64,000 nucleotides of DNA from Zizania palustris (Eukaryota > Streptophyta > Magnoliopsida > Poales > Poaceae). Position 1 is the stretch's first letter, and every line of letters begins with the position of its first letter. Below are positions 10,902 through 23,800 of this stretch, in pieces. The notes beneath the pieces were generated by a model, which saw nothing but the letters and a program-made list of their open reading frames with translations, had not been told where the DNA came from and ran no database searches. Location of the stretch: contig JAAALK010000286.1 in NCBI GenBank assembly GCA_019279435.1, positions 42,221,712-42,285,711 of the forward strand. Reading direction: 5' to 3'. The position numbers and the translations under genes are program-made.

Positions 10902-13518
10902 CTTTTCTGAATGATATTCATTTCTGAATTATCTTCATTTCTGTCATCATCTTTACCCACATCTTTGGCATTTTCTCTCCCTGCTCTAGTAGATCTTGCG
11001 CTTCTTCTTGGAAGAAAAACATTGTAATAGTACTTCACCAAATCACTTTGTTTCTTTGAACCGAACTTCTCTAAGGCAATCTTCATGAATTCGCCGGGTT
11101 TATTCGGAGGAACCAACTTCTCAATATCATCAAGTTTCTTTACGTCTTCTTTAGTCCAACAGCTTAGAGCTTGTTTAGTCAGTTCATGAAGCTTTTTTGC
11201 CAGTTGATTCTGGAGGATGCATTTTGCCTCGTGTGCATGAACTCTCACACACGCCTCAGAACCAGGATGTTGACAGTTGCAGTTGTCAGCGCCTGCTTTC
11301 CTTGTCTTTATTGAACACCTTACACCCGGTGTTCTCCTAAACTTCGGGGACTTCTCCTTTTTATGGTAGCATGCCCCGAAGTGAATTATTAGATGTAAAA
11401 TCAAGCAACTTTTTGTGTAAAAAAATATGACAAAGCAGAAAACTGAAGGCACTAGACTCAATAAACATTTTGTATGTGGAATCATATCTCAATACAAGCG
11501 GTAAAAACAACAGATATTGTTGACGGCTGAACTTGACAGTAGAGAATAAACACTGGATTATTATTTGAATCTTGTTCCAAGTAATTTTAGCAAACATAAT
11601 GACAAACTACTTTTATATTTCACAAGACAAACATATTATACGTTGTAATCACCAAGAAGATTGGTTCATGAAAGATTTAACCAAGAAACTGCGTAAATTA
11701 CAGCATACCCCATCGTAAACCACCTGTAAAGAACTCTAATGTGGGGAATCGGCCAGAACTCGTTCCGCACGCTCCAAAGAAAGAACTAGCTAGGTTATCA
11801 AGAAACCTCACCTTTACGTAAAGCGAATTGGGATCATTCGTTGCGAGGTCGCGGCCCGAGGACTTCCACAGCGTCCCCGTGGCCGCGCTCCGCACCCACA
11901 GCATCGTTTTAGCCACGGCCAAGGCCAAGCTCTTCGGACTCCGCGTCACGGCCCCCGGCAACGAGGGCGTCGCCAGCGGGGCAGCTGCAGAGGGAGCCCT
12001 AGCGGACCTCGTCGTTGTGTACGGCGAGGCGGGGTCATCCGGCGCCAGGACGGAGCGTTCTCGGCGGACGCACAGGATCGCCTCCCGTATCGGCACCTGC
12101 TCCGCACGGTCGCGCACCAGGGTCGCCCAGAGCGCCCCCTCCACCTTCCTCCGCGCCCACCTCAACACGCTCGACGCCCTCGCCGATGTCCGTGTCACGA
12201 TCCGAGGCAACGACGGGCCAGCCGCGTCCGCAGCTCCGCGCTTGCTCTCGGTCGCCCTCGCCGACCTCCGTGTCACGATCCGCGGCGACGACGGGCCAGC
12301 TGCGTCCGCAGCTCCGCGCTTGCTCTCGGTCGCCCTCGCCGAGCTCCGTGTCACGATCCCCGGCGACGACGACGGGGCAGCCGCGTCCGCAGCTCCGAGA
12401 TTGCTCTCGGTCGCCCTCGCCGAGCTCCGTGTCACGATCCCCGGAGACGACGACGGGGCAGCCGCGTCCGCAGCTCCGAGATTGCTCTCGGTAGTCCTCT
12501 CCGACTTCCGTGTCACGATCCCCGGCGACGACGACGGGGCAGCCGCGTCCGCAGCTCCGCGCTTGCTCTCGGTCGCCCTCGCCGACCTCCGTGTCAAGAT
12601 CCGCGGCGACGACGGGCCAGCCGCGTCCGCAGCTCCGCGCTTGCTCTCGGTCGCCCTCGCCGACCTCCGTGTCACGATCCCCGGCGGCGACGACGGGGCA
12701 GCCGCGTCCGCAGCTCCGAGATTGCTCTCGGTCGCCCTCTCCGACCTCCTTGTCACGATCCCCGGCGACGACGACGACGACGACGGGGCAGCCGCGTCCG
12801 CAGCTCCGAGATTGCTCTCGGTCGCCCTCGCCGAGCTCCGTGTCACGATCCCCGGATACGACGACGGGGCAGCCGCGTCCGCAGCTCCGAGATTGCTCTC
12901 GGTCGCCCTCGCCGAGCTCCGTGTCACGATCCCCGGATACGACGACGGGGCAGCCGCGTCCGCAGCTCCGCGCTTGCTCTCGGTCGCCCTCGCCGACCTC
13001 CGTGTCACGATCCGCGGCGACGACGGGCCAGCCGCGTCCGCAGCCCCGCGCTTGCTCTCGGTCGCCCTCGCCGAGCTCCGTGTCACGATCCCCGGATACG
13101 ACGACGGGGCAGCTGCGTCCGCAGCTCCGCGCTTGCTCTCGGTCGCCCTCGCCGACCTCCGTGTCACGATCCGCGGCGACGACGGGCCAGCCGCGTCCGC
13201 AGCCCCGCGCTTGCTCTCGGTCGCCCTCGCCGAGCTCCGTGTCACGATCCCCGGCGACGACAACGGGGCAGCCGCGTCCGCAGCTCCGAGATTGCTCTCG
13301 GTCGCCCTCTTCGACCTCCGTGTCACGATCCCCGGGGACGACGACGACGGGGCAGCCGCGTCCGCAGCTCCGCGCTTGCTCTTGGTCGCCCTCGCCGAGC
13401 TCCGTGTCACGATCCCCGGAGACGACGACGGGGCAGCCGCGTCCGCAGCTCCGCGCTTGCGCTTTGTGGTCGACCTCCTCGGTCTTCCTGCACGACGGGG
13501 CAGGTCGGATCCGTCCAT
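10902..13518 (-). CDS. SANT/Myb-like domain protein (ELM2-SANT family-like) with repetitive basic N terminus
   Basis: I infer two exons. Exon 1 is 13518-11812 (569 codons, AGATGG start context, donor AAAG|GTGAGG). Exon 2 is about 11356-10902 (donor AAAG|GTTAG); a further 3' exon may exist. Exon 1 begins with an AT-hook-like RRAGRPRR and basic residues, then 16 copies of a 26-30 residue repeat (consensus RGAADAAAPSSSPGIVTRRS), then a non-repetitive stretch ending near SLYVK. Exon 2 encodes CNCQHPGSEACVRVH and a SANT-like segment, ALSCWTKEDVKKL through DLVKYYYNVFLPRR. That is the arrangement of plant ELM2/SANT nuclear proteins, which act in chromatin-associated complexes. No ELM2 motif is visible. 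That exon 1 and exon 2 form one gene rests on order, strand, phase and splice signals; a transcript would settle it. Confidence 0.68.
12165..13480 (-). repeat. Coding minisatellite, 16 units of 78-90 bp
   Basis: Two unit types alternate in the encoded protein. One is an A type, mostly 81 bp, with AAPSS.PGIVTR and variable serine runs. The other is a G type of 78 bp with AGPSSPRIVTR. Every unit is a multiple of three, so the minus-strand frame stays open, and so do frames on the other strand. Serine-run length varies (PSSSP to PSSSSSSP) through GAC/GTC trinucleotide expansion, seen on the plus strand as gacgacgacgac near 12771-12783. Confidence 0.93.
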
Positions 13519-14829
13519 CTCGCGCTCTGTCGGCGATGTGTTTGCGCGGCGTAGAAGGAGTCGAGGAGATTCGGGAGGCGGTTTTTTTTGGCGCCCGGGT
13601 TGGTATTTGATTTCCGCTGCCTGGGCCTCCTATATGGGCCGTTGCCACGTCACCATTTACGGTTCTGGTTAGTACGAGCCAATGACATATGGACCCCACT
13701 TGCACATGTCAAGGGGATCCACCATTTTGCGGCTCGTCTCCGTCTCGGTGGCATGCAGCCATGCAGGCGTACACGTGGTGTGGTGTGGATAAGCGGCTTG
13801 TGGCCGCCTCGCCCTCCCCATCCGCCGCCTTCAACCACACGTCACCGCCGGGCGCCGGCCATGCGACCGCCAGCCAATCACCCCCTACATTTACATACCC
13901 TCGGTCTCCCGCCTCACCGAGCTGAGACCCTGAGATTGCATGCGCTTCGCTAGCTTCTGATCGACTAGCTAGCTTGTTGGTAGCATGGAGTCTCGGTGGG
14001 GTTCGGCAGCGGTGTGGCGGCCGTGGTGCCAGCGTCGTAGATGTGAGCACTAATCCTGATTTGCACGTGTGTGTCTGTTGTCATATATCAAGTCGTAGCA
14101 ATGGTTGTTAGTGGTGTCGGTTTGCATGGAGAGAGGTCACAACGTTGCAGGATCGTGTGAGTTGGTCGGCATGGATGGTTCATCTGGCTCCTATGGTGTG
14201 TGTATAAAACGCCATGTACTGTTATGATGTCAACAGAGCCAGCAATGTGTATAAAACGGCATTTGTCGTCAGAAAATCATACTATTCATCTTACTCCTCG
14301 GATATGGGCGTGAATGCGGAGTGCTCAGGTGAGGCATGGGCTTTCGATTGGTTCCAATAATTGGTATTGGAGCGTGTTCAAGCGTGTCATGGCGTAGCAG
14401 GGCGGATCACAGTACAAAAGAACGGCGTACGTCGTCGGTGGTGTTTGGGTGCCACGGGTGTGCACGAGTGTGTGTCGCCCAAATCAGACCGCGTGTCGGT
14501 CCGTGCGTGTGGTGAGTCCACGACGGCGTAGCGAGACGGCCATGGACATGACACGTGACGTCTTGGAGGCGCTGTGTGGCAGCATGGTGTGACTGACGTG
14601 GAGCGGCGACCCTGGTGGCATGCAGCGGAGGTCACGTCAAGCTAGGAGGTTGTGGTGGCGGCCATGGAAACAATAACGGCGGAGCAGCATCAATTCTGTC
14701 CATGGTGAGCATGCAGTTCTATGATGAAGTCCACGAGGATGATGCAAGTCAAGATCAGGGGAGGCAATGTGAGCACTAATCCTAACTTGCATGTGTGATA
14801 GAGTTTGTTGTGCCTATTGTCGATCAAGC
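13519..14829. other. Promoter side of the SANT gene and anonymous GC-rich intergenic DNA
   Basis: No gene is recognised. A 15-bp direct repeat, tgtgagcactaatcc, occurs at about 14042 and 14768 with partly similar flanks (ttgcacgtgtg and ttgcatgtgtg). It could mark a small degenerate element, but I could not define one. Open frames in 13588-14050 lack any known domain. Confidence 0.4.
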
Positions 14830-15995
14830 TGTTGAAAATTGGCCTATAAGGTTGCCTAATTATTTAATTCCAAAGCATGTATATATGATTAATACCATAT
14901 TGCCTATTTAGTGGGATAGAGACTCACTATAAGGTGGAGTTATCTCTATTTATTAAATAGAGAAAATTCATGAGGACTTGGCTAAATCCACACGCACGCG
15001 CGCGTATTCGCGTATTTTTCGCGTGAGATACCGCATGACTTGTGACTTGCGATGAACGACAGCGTGCGTGGTTGTAGAATAACACCAAGTTAATTCGATT
15101 TTTTAGACTTTCATGTATACATTATCTATATCTAAATGCATTGTTTTAATGTGATTAAAACTGAAATTTGAATAGCCATCAAACGCCGGAATAAATATTT
15201 CAGTTACTAGTCGTTTTGAATATGAGATTTAAAACTTTCATGACTAGTATTTGTTACCAAATTTATGTGATATGAATTTGGCAATTACTAGTAATAAGTT
15301 CACAATTTTATTCTAGCATGACTATGATTGTCTATAAAAAATTGGAGACGTCCAATCTAAAGACTTCTTTTTGATCCCCATTCGTTCCTTCCCATCTCCG
15401 CTCCACTGTCTTGAGTCTGTTGCGCTGCTTAGACTTCATCATCTTTCTTTTTGGTGTGCACCGAATTGGAAGAAGAGCGGGATATCCGAACCATTGCTGC
15501 AAAGAACACATGCACAAGGCAGCAATCAGGTTTCTAGGCAGCGCTTGTGCACGACCGCTCATGTGAACCTCGACACGACTACTTCCTCTACGTGTTGTCT
15601 TCCGCTATTTCGTGATCAAATAAGTCGTTCATGTGTTTCTTGAAATACATCAAATGCCTTCTAGTATTTCTTTATGCATCATTGTTCATCTATGAGTTTT
15701 TCCTCCTAATAAAAATTGGAATTAAAATATTGCACACATTTCTAACAATCTAGAAACCTGATTGTACATATTCTTGTAAATCAACAATGGTTGGTGCTTT
15801 TGATGCCATGAAACCTGAGAGGTTTTCTAGTGAGATCTTTCGTAGATGGCAGACAAGGGCCAAATTTTGGATCATGTTTTTGGGTTTGTGGTGGGTGATT
15901 CACCCAATGTACCCATTTACGATGGATCAGACAACGCAGTTTGAGGTTGCAAATGATACTACACTAGGATGCCTTCTCACCATTTTGGCAGATCA
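14830..15995 (+). mobile_element. Ty1/copia retrotransposon fragment: leader and gag N terminus
   Basis: The frame from 15787 encodes FDAMKPERFSSEIFRRWQTR, then VANDTTLGCLLTILADH near its end. This matches the start of plant copia gag (KPEKFxGxxFKRWQT; DxTxxxILxxLADxL). It is cut by the CACTA end at 15996. The preceding 950 bases (from about 14830, which begins tgttgaaaattgg) are plausibly its LTR and leader, but I found no clean primer binding site and the left limit is a guess. No protease, integrase or RT follows in the window. Confidence 0.6.
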
Positions 15996-16384
15996 CACTA
16001 CGAGAATACACTTGTTTGTCGAGTGTCTGCAACACTCGCGAAGGCTTCGCCGAGTGCCACACTCGACGAAGGGTCTCTTGGCAGAGAGGTGCTTCGCCGA
16101 GTGTTCCGTCAGCTTCGTCGATTGCACGACGGGGCACTCGGCAAAATAAGTCGTCTAACGGTCGAGGGAGGTGTTGACGACGCTTTGCAGAGTGCCCCAC
16201 ATGACACTCGGCAAATTGTCTTTCCCGAGTGCCCCACATGGCACTCGGTGAAGCCACGTGAGGGGGAGGGGCTTGGCGTAATGGCTTCACCGAGTGCCAC
16301 ATGGGATAGCACTCGGCAAAAACCTAAAATAGAAAAAAGACGGTAAAAAATTCCAAATTTTGGCATGATATAATATACACTGAT
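15996..16384. mobile_element. CACTA (En/Spm-like) transposon, one terminus
   Basis: It begins CACTACGAGAATACACTTG, a grass CACTA terminal inverted repeat. The next 300 bases carry many GCCGAGTG/CACTCGGC motifs in both orientations (for example around 16045, 16060, 16135, 16205, 16243, 16290 and 16312), the subterminal repeats of this group. The terminus interrupts copia gag; the flanking trinucleotide is tca (15993-15995). The element is itself interrupted at 16385-16389 by the Tat-type gypsy element and appears to resume at 51202. The opposite terminus was not found. Confidence 0.85.
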
Positions 16385-16389
16385 TTTTC

Positions 16390-17666
16390 CGTTGATAGCA
16401 AAAAATGTCATTAATGGTCAAGATTAACAAAATATCACTTTTTGGTAGTTTTACCGAAAATATGTCGAGACCTGGCACAGGCCGGTCCCACCGGCCATAT
16501 AGGCCCAGTCTGACCGGCCATGTAGGCCCGGCCAGATCGTCCCAACCCGAGTCCGACTCCAAAAGACTGATTTCGGGGTATTTTATCCCTAATTAATTTT
16601 GGACGACTTAGAACCCGTGTCTAACTCAGATTAGACCCTAGGAACTCATGACCCACCTCTATAAATAGAGGTAAGGCCGATTCAAGGAGCCCCCTAAAAA
16701 ACCCTAATAGATCCAATCTATTGTCTACCTTGAATCGCATTTACTTTCTTTGCCCTAGTTTTAGCCTAGCACGCACATCTTTGCTGGTTTGCATTGTAAA
16801 CCATCTGTTTGCCACGTCGTAATCACGGTAGGTCCTTGTCGGTTCGCTCGTGAATCGTCCGTTTCATCCACATAACAGATTTCTATCGGTTTTATCGGTC
16901 TCCTGGCCGAATTACTTTGATCTCTTGGCATTTTTGGAGTGTTTCATCACCCCTGACTTCTCCAAGAAGTTTGATTGTGATCCATCTACGGGAAGACGGT
17001 TGCCGGAGCTCGAAGGCCATCTTCTAGGGACTGTCGGTCCGACCGGCCATGTTGCCCCGGTCCGATCGGCCTATGTCGCGCCGTCACCGGACGAGCCGAC
17101 ACATCGTGGTCTGACCGGCAGCCTAAGGTCGGTCTGACCGGGCCTCGTAGGAGACCCCCGAAAACCCTTCGCGCCAAAGGTAATTTGATGCTGGAGTTAA
17201 TCTTCGCATCGGTTGTAGGACCTCCGAAGACCCTTCGGTCCGACCGGGGTTGAACCCTCAATCTGACCGACTGATAGGCTGAAGGTCCCTTTGGGGTACC
17301 TTCGGGCCACTTCACGTATATGTACCGAAGGACCTCCTTCGGCGAGGGCTTCGCACTGCCGGTCAGACTGGTAGTGTGCCTTCGGTCCGACTGGACTCTC
17401 CTGGCTGGTCTGACCGCTTGTCAGCCTTCGGTCCAACCGGCCCTGTTCTGGCCGATTGGGTTTAATTAGGTTATTTATCATTTTTAGTTATTTTTCCAAC
17501 ATTTCGGTTAATTGAGTAATTTTATAATTATTATTATTTGATTGCCTGATGACTCCGTTATTCCCTTACTATGGTTTAAGGATTGTTGGAACACGACGTC
17601 AATGTCTCGCGACGTTTTTGGATCGTCGAACTGACCCAAGTGTGGGAGCACGTTTTCGTGTCAACA
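16390..17666 (+). repeat. 5' LTR of element 1 (Tat)
   Basis: This is a 1,277-bp LTR ending tcaaca at 17666. It contains a TATA box (TATAAATA, 16660-16667) at the centre of a perfect 16-bp inverted repeat, CCTCTATAAATAGAGG (16656-16671), also present in the 3' LTR at 25498-25513. About a dozen GGTCNGACCGG-like motifs are spread through it. A likely primer binding site, tggcaactctgtcgggg, follows at 17674-17690; I do not assign the tRNA. Confidence 0.9.
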
Positions 17667-17983
17667 CACTTTTTGGCAACTCTGTCGGGGAAAAACATGC
17701 CAAGCACATCTACATCGGCGACAGGTACACCTACTACCTCTACATCAACGAGATCCTCAACGCCGATGGATCCAGTGGGGAGCTCAGAGATTGATGATAG
17801 CAACATCATTGTACCCACCGTTGAGGACCTCTCTGAGAAGGATAGGTAGAGCTCGAGGCCAGGACAAGGGAGCTACACACCCTTTTTCTTGGCCGCTTCA
17901 CCAAGACCTGAGGGGGCTTCGTCAAGCGTGAAGACGGCGTCCCCGACCTCTTCGGGGCTAAGGTAACACCATCGTCTCCTTGA

Positions 17984-19944
17984 ATGTCCTCCCAGGACCT
18001 CAAGCAAAAGATAGCCAACATTGTTAACCAATCCATTAGTGCTACCTCTGAAAACCATGTAGAAGCCATGGTTGACTCAAAGTTGGACACAAAATTGGAC
18101 ATGAAGATGGAGGCGATGTTTAGGAGATTCAGCTTTTCCGAGGTCGTTTCCCCCACTCCAATAGCTAGTGTACCACTTGTTCACCGCGTATACAGTAGAA
18201 CCAATGGGAGTACCAGAAAGGTTGTCGCGTCCTCGACCACACCATCCATGGCCGAGGTCATGCATGACCCTGTCGGTCTGACCAGCCCTTGGGCCGGTCA
18301 GACCGACATGTGCCGGATTACTCAAGCGATAATAGTCGGTCAGATCGTCCATTAGGCCGGTCTGACCGACTATTATGCCCTTGGTCAGACTGGCCCTATG
18401 GACGGTCAAACTGCTCCTACCACATATTATGCGCCATCGTCGTAGCTCGTGCCTGCACTACCTCTCCCCACGCTGCCTGCACCTCCTGCTCCCACACACC
18501 TGCATAGACCCGATCACGTCCCGTATCGCGAGCCACCACGAGAGGAGGAGCCGCACGGCCGACACCATGATATACCACCACGTGTCGCGCCCCCACACGA
18601 GAGACGCACGCAGGCAGGAGGCTTATACAACCTTGACAAGCGGATTCGCGCACTATTTAGAGAGGTTGCGGGATGGACGCCTAGAGGACGGGGTAGGGTT
18701 TATCAAAATTCGTACCCCGATTACTTCGACACCATCCCGTACCCACTAGGCTTTAGGGTGCCCGAGTTTACAAAATTTTATGGTGAAGGTAGCAAAACCA
18801 CCCTAGAGCACGTAGGTCAGTTCTTAGTGTAGTGTGGTGAAACTAGTGGGTCGGATGCTTTGAAACTTAGGTTGTTTTCTCTATCGCTTTCCGACACCGC
18901 TTTCACTTGGTTTTCGGCGTTACTGCCGAACTCCATCCAGACTTAGGCCAAGTTGGAGCAGAAGTTCCGTGAATATTTATATACTAGGGAGACCAAGCTT
19001 AGACTGTCACACTTGACATCGGTTAGATAGAAGACTAACGAGAGTGTCTCCGAGTACGTTAAGCATTTTAGGGACACTAGAAATCGATGTTTTACTTTGA
19101 ACATCTCTGATAGAGACTTGGCCGACCTAGCTTTTAACGGTCTCCACTCTAAACTTAAAGAGAAACTAGATGGCCATGATTTCTTTGTTGTTAGTCTAGT
19201 GTTGCAGAAGGCTTTGGTTCAGGAAAGGCGAGCCAAAAGTAGAAGATTCACCAAAACAATTAACAAAACCAAGGCCGAGGTGCACATCATGGAGCACTCC
19301 GATGAGGAATCATCAGGGAGCGAGGATGACTCGGCCGATATGTACACCACAGAGTGGTCTTGGTCTAGCAAAGCCAAGCCCATCACTTGCATTGAGTTAC
19401 GGCCGTCTCCGACTAAGAGTCGGCCCAGCGAGGTGAAGTATTTTTTTATGTGACCAAGTGTGATAAGAAATTCGATTTTTTGTTGAAGAACAAACTCATC
19501 AGGTTACCGAAGGGTCACATCATTCCGATGACCGACGACTTTAAGAAACGGGCTTATTGTAAGTGGCATGATTCTCATTCCCATTCTACTAACGATTGCA
19601 ATGTTTTTCATCGGCAGGTTCAATCGACCATAGAAGAAGAATGGTTGAAATTGGATACAAGTCCCAAGATGAAGCTCGACCAGGACCCTTTCCTCATGAA
19701 CACTATTCATCTTTGCGGGAAGAAAGTGTTGATTCGGCCCGAGCAGGCCGAGTCTGCTAAAGGGAAGGAGGTCATGATCGGGGAACCGCGCCCACACACG
19801 CTCGTACCGAAGAACCCTGAGGTAGGAGTGTGGAAGGTGAACGCCAACACATCATCTTCGGCTATGAATCGCAAGAAGTTGAAGGTGACATTTGACATGC
19901 TGCTCCAGAAGCACCAGAAGAGGGTTGAGAAGGCGAGCGCTTAA
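17984..19944 (+). pseudogene. Element 1 gag, broken
   Basis: Frames joined by homology show the gag core (SLSDTAFTWFSALLPNSIQT, then KLEQKFREYLY and ESVSEYVKHFRDTRNRC, about 18880-19095). A CxWH...H...DC knuckle, YCKWHDSHSHSTNDCNVF, lies near 19555-19608. In-frame TAG codons interrupt it at 18353, 18830, 18944 and 19028. The segment 18270-18420 is an insertion rich in GGTCNGACC motifs. Confidence 0.82.
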
Positions 19945-20885
19945 CAAGGACCCCCAGCGAGGCCGGGCCCTCCTTGGAGGAGCGGGTTCAGCCCATGATG
20001 GCCAAGGCCATTGGAGCCACCTTTCCCTCCACCACCATACTATCTACCGATGACACAGTGGCCACCTTGCTACTTTTCGCCTCCCGGGTATCCTACGCCA
20101 TATTATATTGCTCCATTTGTGCCACCCGGATTTTATAACATGCAGGGTCAGATGGGCGCTCCAAGTGGCGACATCTTCTCCAAGCTATCCGTCACACCAC
20201 GAGGACGTCCGGAGGCACACTCTAAAGCTATCATCATCAAGGTGGGGTCCTAGGACGTCCCAATCCCTAAGGGACCTCTGAGGAGCAAGGCAAAGTCGAA
20301 CCGCCGAAGCCACCTGAGGAGATGGCCAGTTTGACCGCAACCCTAGGGCCGGTCAGACCACCCTCGCCAATTCGGTTTGATCGGCCTACTGTGGCCGGTC
20401 CGACCAGCCCTTCACAGGAGACCGACACCAGTCGGTCAGATCGGCCCACCATGGCCGGTCCGACTGACAAAGCCTGGTTAGACCGACCTAGTAAGGCCGG
20501 TCCAACCGACAGGAAGCAGGGATGAAATCTCACCAAGTGCAAAACTGCCGAGGCCAATTCAAACAATTCCCGTTCGGCCAAAAACTCCAGGAGCAAAGGT
20601 GTAGCGCCCGACACTAAGCCGCAGCCATCGTGGGCACCACCAGGTATGACCAAGTACCAGAAGAGGCGACTACAACGCCTTCGGGCCCAGAAGATGCACG
20701 AGATGAAGGCCGAGGACGAGATATATGCCGTGTTCGAGGAGATCTGTCCCCGACCAGTAGCAAGACAGGCATAGAAGTCGAAGTCGGTTGCCGTAAACAA
20801 CCCGACTCCTACTCTGAGCGACGACGAGGACAATTTGATGGACAATGATTACACGCCCGTCTGTTAGGGCCCCCCTCCCCAGGCG
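19945..20885 (+). other. Element 1 gag-protease spacer with a GGTCNGACC cluster
   Basis: A proline-rich stretch (20011-20253) is followed by a block at about 20325-20515 with eight GGTCNGACC-like motifs. In one open frame these encode repeats of the GPT/RSDRP type. No domain is recognised. Confidence 0.6.
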
Positions 20886-23800
20886 ATGGATGTAAATGTC
20901 GTCACGCTACCCGCTGAGTTTGCTCTTCCACAGGATGAGGCCGAGGTCGCTCAGTCAAACCTCGGCGCGCAGGAGGCTATTTTCGATAAACCCGAGGATA
21001 TGACTCGTCACTTGAAGCCTCTCTATGTCAAGGGGCACATCGACAAAAAGCCGATCTCGAGGATGCTTGTAGATGGAGGCGCCACTGTCAACCTGATGTC
21101 GTACTCTCTATTGAAGAAGCTTGGCAAGAATGAAGATGACTTGATGAGGACTAACCTCACGCTCAACGGCTTCAACGACGAGAGCTCCAAGGCCAATAGC
21201 GTACTTTCTCTAGAGTTGACGGTGGGCAACAAGACATTGCCGATGATGTTCTTCGTCGTTGATGTGCAAGGTAACTATAGTGTACTACTTGGGCGTGACT
21301 GGATTCACATAAATTGTTGTATTTCATCTACTTTGCACCAATGCTTGATCCAGTGGGATGACGACGATGTGGAGGTTGTACCAGCTGATACTTCGGCCCA
21401 GGTTGCTTTGGCCGATGTGTCTATTGACGTCATCCATGATAAGGTAGAGTGTCTATCAGGTAGAGATCTCTCAGATTACAACTTTGTTAGCGTGTTCGAT
21501 GGGCGTTTTGTTCCCGTGTCTATAAAGTCGGCTAGTGTAGCACGACTATCTCTAAACTAGTAGTCATGTCTAGTACAACTAATCTTGATTGGCTAAAGTC
21601 TCGTGTGGAGCAATATTGGTCTTGCAAAGACGGTATTGCCAAAGCCATTGAAGATTTTAGCGAAGTAGAAAAGTTAAGTCAAGGTTTTGCGTCGGCCGAT
21701 CCTCTAGAAGAGGTCAATATAGGCGATGGTAGTATTCCAAGGCCGAATTTTGTAAACAAAAGTTTGCAGGTTGATGAAAAGGCCGAATTAATAAAGTTGC
21801 TTCGAACATACGTTGATTGTTTTGCATGGGAGTATAGCGATATGCCTGGACTTACCGTGAGCTCGTGGAGCATCGCCTGCCTATCAAGCCCGGGTTTAGG
21901 CCTTATAAACAGCCCCCTCGTTGCTTTAATTCGGCTGTGTATGACCGAGTTAAAGAAGAGATAGAGCGATTTCTTAAGGCTAAGTTTATTAGGCCATGCA
22001 GGTATGCTGAATGGGTCGCTAACATTGTGCCTATAGAAAAGAAAGGTAGTAGCAATATTCGTGTGTGTATTGATTTTAGGGACTTTAACAAGGCCACTCC
22101 GAAGGATGAGTACCCTATGCCAATAGCCGACATGCTGATCAACGACACTTCAGGACACAAGGTACTTAGTTTTCTTGATGGCAACACTGGTTATAACCAG
22201 ATCTTTATGGCCGAAGAGGACGTCTACAAGACAACCTTTCGATGCCCTGGTTTCGTCGGCTTGTTTGAGTGGGTTATTATGACTTTTGGTTTAAAGAATG
22301 CTGGTGCTACATATCAACATGCTTTGAACTTGATCTTTCACGACTTGCTAGGAGTTATGCTAGAGGTCTACATAGATGACGTTGTAGTCAAATCGGATGC
22401 TATGGGAAACCATTTAGCCGATTTGAGAGTTACTTTTGATAGGATGCGTCAGTATAGATTAAAAATGAACCCATTTAAGCGTGCTTTTGGCGTGTCGGCG
22501 GGCATATTCTTGGGATTCATGATCCATGAAAGAGGTATTGAGATTTATCCCAAGAGGCTTGAGAAGATTAGAAACTATGAAGCGCCGACATGCAAGAGAG
22601 ATGTGTAAAAGTTGCTAGGCAAGGTTAATTATTTGCACCGCTTTATATCTAAATTGTCTAGCAAGATTGATGCTTTTGTCCCCATACTTCGGCTAAAGAA
22701 CGAAGCCGAGTTCACTTGGGGGGCAAGTCAGCAACACACTTTTGAGAAGATTAAAGAGTGCTTGTCATCACTGCCTGTGGTTAGAGCACCAAAAGCCGGG
22801 ATTCTGTTTCGGCTATACGTTGCTGCAGAAGATAGCGTGATAGGAGCTGTGCTAACTCAGGAAGTGGAGGGGAAAGAGTATATCATCACTTTCTTGAGTC
22901 ACCGCCTATTGGACGCCGAGACGAGGTACGTGTTTTTAGAATGTTTATGTTTGTCTCTTTATTATGCATGTACCAAACTTCGGCACTATCTTCTATCTGG
23001 CACATGTATTGTTACTTGTCAAACTGATGTCATAAAGTACATGTTGCAAAAGCCGATTTTAAGTGGGAGAATCGGAAAGTGGGCTTATGCTTTGATTGAG
23101 TATGATTTTGCTTATGAACCCCTAAAAGCTATGAAAGGCCAAGTTGTCGCTAATTTTATAGTTGATCATCATATAGACGTCAATTGGAGTAGTGCCACTA
23201 CTTTAATTGAGGCAATACCATGGAAACTTTACTTTGATGGGTCGGCTTGCAAAAATGGCCAAGGTGTTGGAGTTGTGCTCATATCACCTAATGGTATGAG
23301 TTTCGAAACCTCGGCCCGATTAGAATTTCCTTGTACTAATAATCAAGCCAAATGTGAAGCTTTGTTGCTAGGACTTGAATTGCTAGGCTCTATGGGTATT
23401 AAATATGTTCATGCATATGGTGATTCACTTTTAGTAGTCCAACAAGTAGCTAGACTTGCTCAATGTTTTAATGGTTTGCTAAATAGCTACTTGGATAAAT
23501 GTTTAGACATAATTGCTACTCTTGATGATTTTGAAATTTCACATGTGTCTAGAGAAGCCAATTCAATAGCAAATGACTTGGCTCAGCAAGCATCTGGTTA
23601 CCAAATTAAAAGAGGTAAATTTTCCGCACAAGAAAAGTCGATGCTTGGGTTTATTTCAGTGCCCAAATCAGAACACATCGGTCCGACCACAAGAATCTAG
23701 TCGGTCTAACCGACCATGCCAGGCCGGTCTGACTGCCCTGTGCTAGCCGTCCGGCAACGACCGGTCTGACCGACCCTCTATGGATGGTCCGACTGGCCTG

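Noticed and set aside
11828..13672. 614-codon plus-strand frame over the minisatellite
   Set aside because: It is open only because every repeat unit is a multiple of three. The minus-strand frame has a good start, an AT-hook-like N terminus, a strong splice donor and a following SANT exon.
12035..13705. 556-codon second minus-strand frame over the minisatellite
   Set aside because: Same cause as above. Its translation (CGRGCPVVV, RDTEVGEGDREQ repeats) matches nothing and has no splice continuation.
14042..14790. Small LTR element bounded by the two tgtgagcactaatcc copies
   Set aside because: Similarity stops after about 30 bases on each side. There is no clear primer site beyond a weak tggtattggagc at about 14362 and no target duplication.
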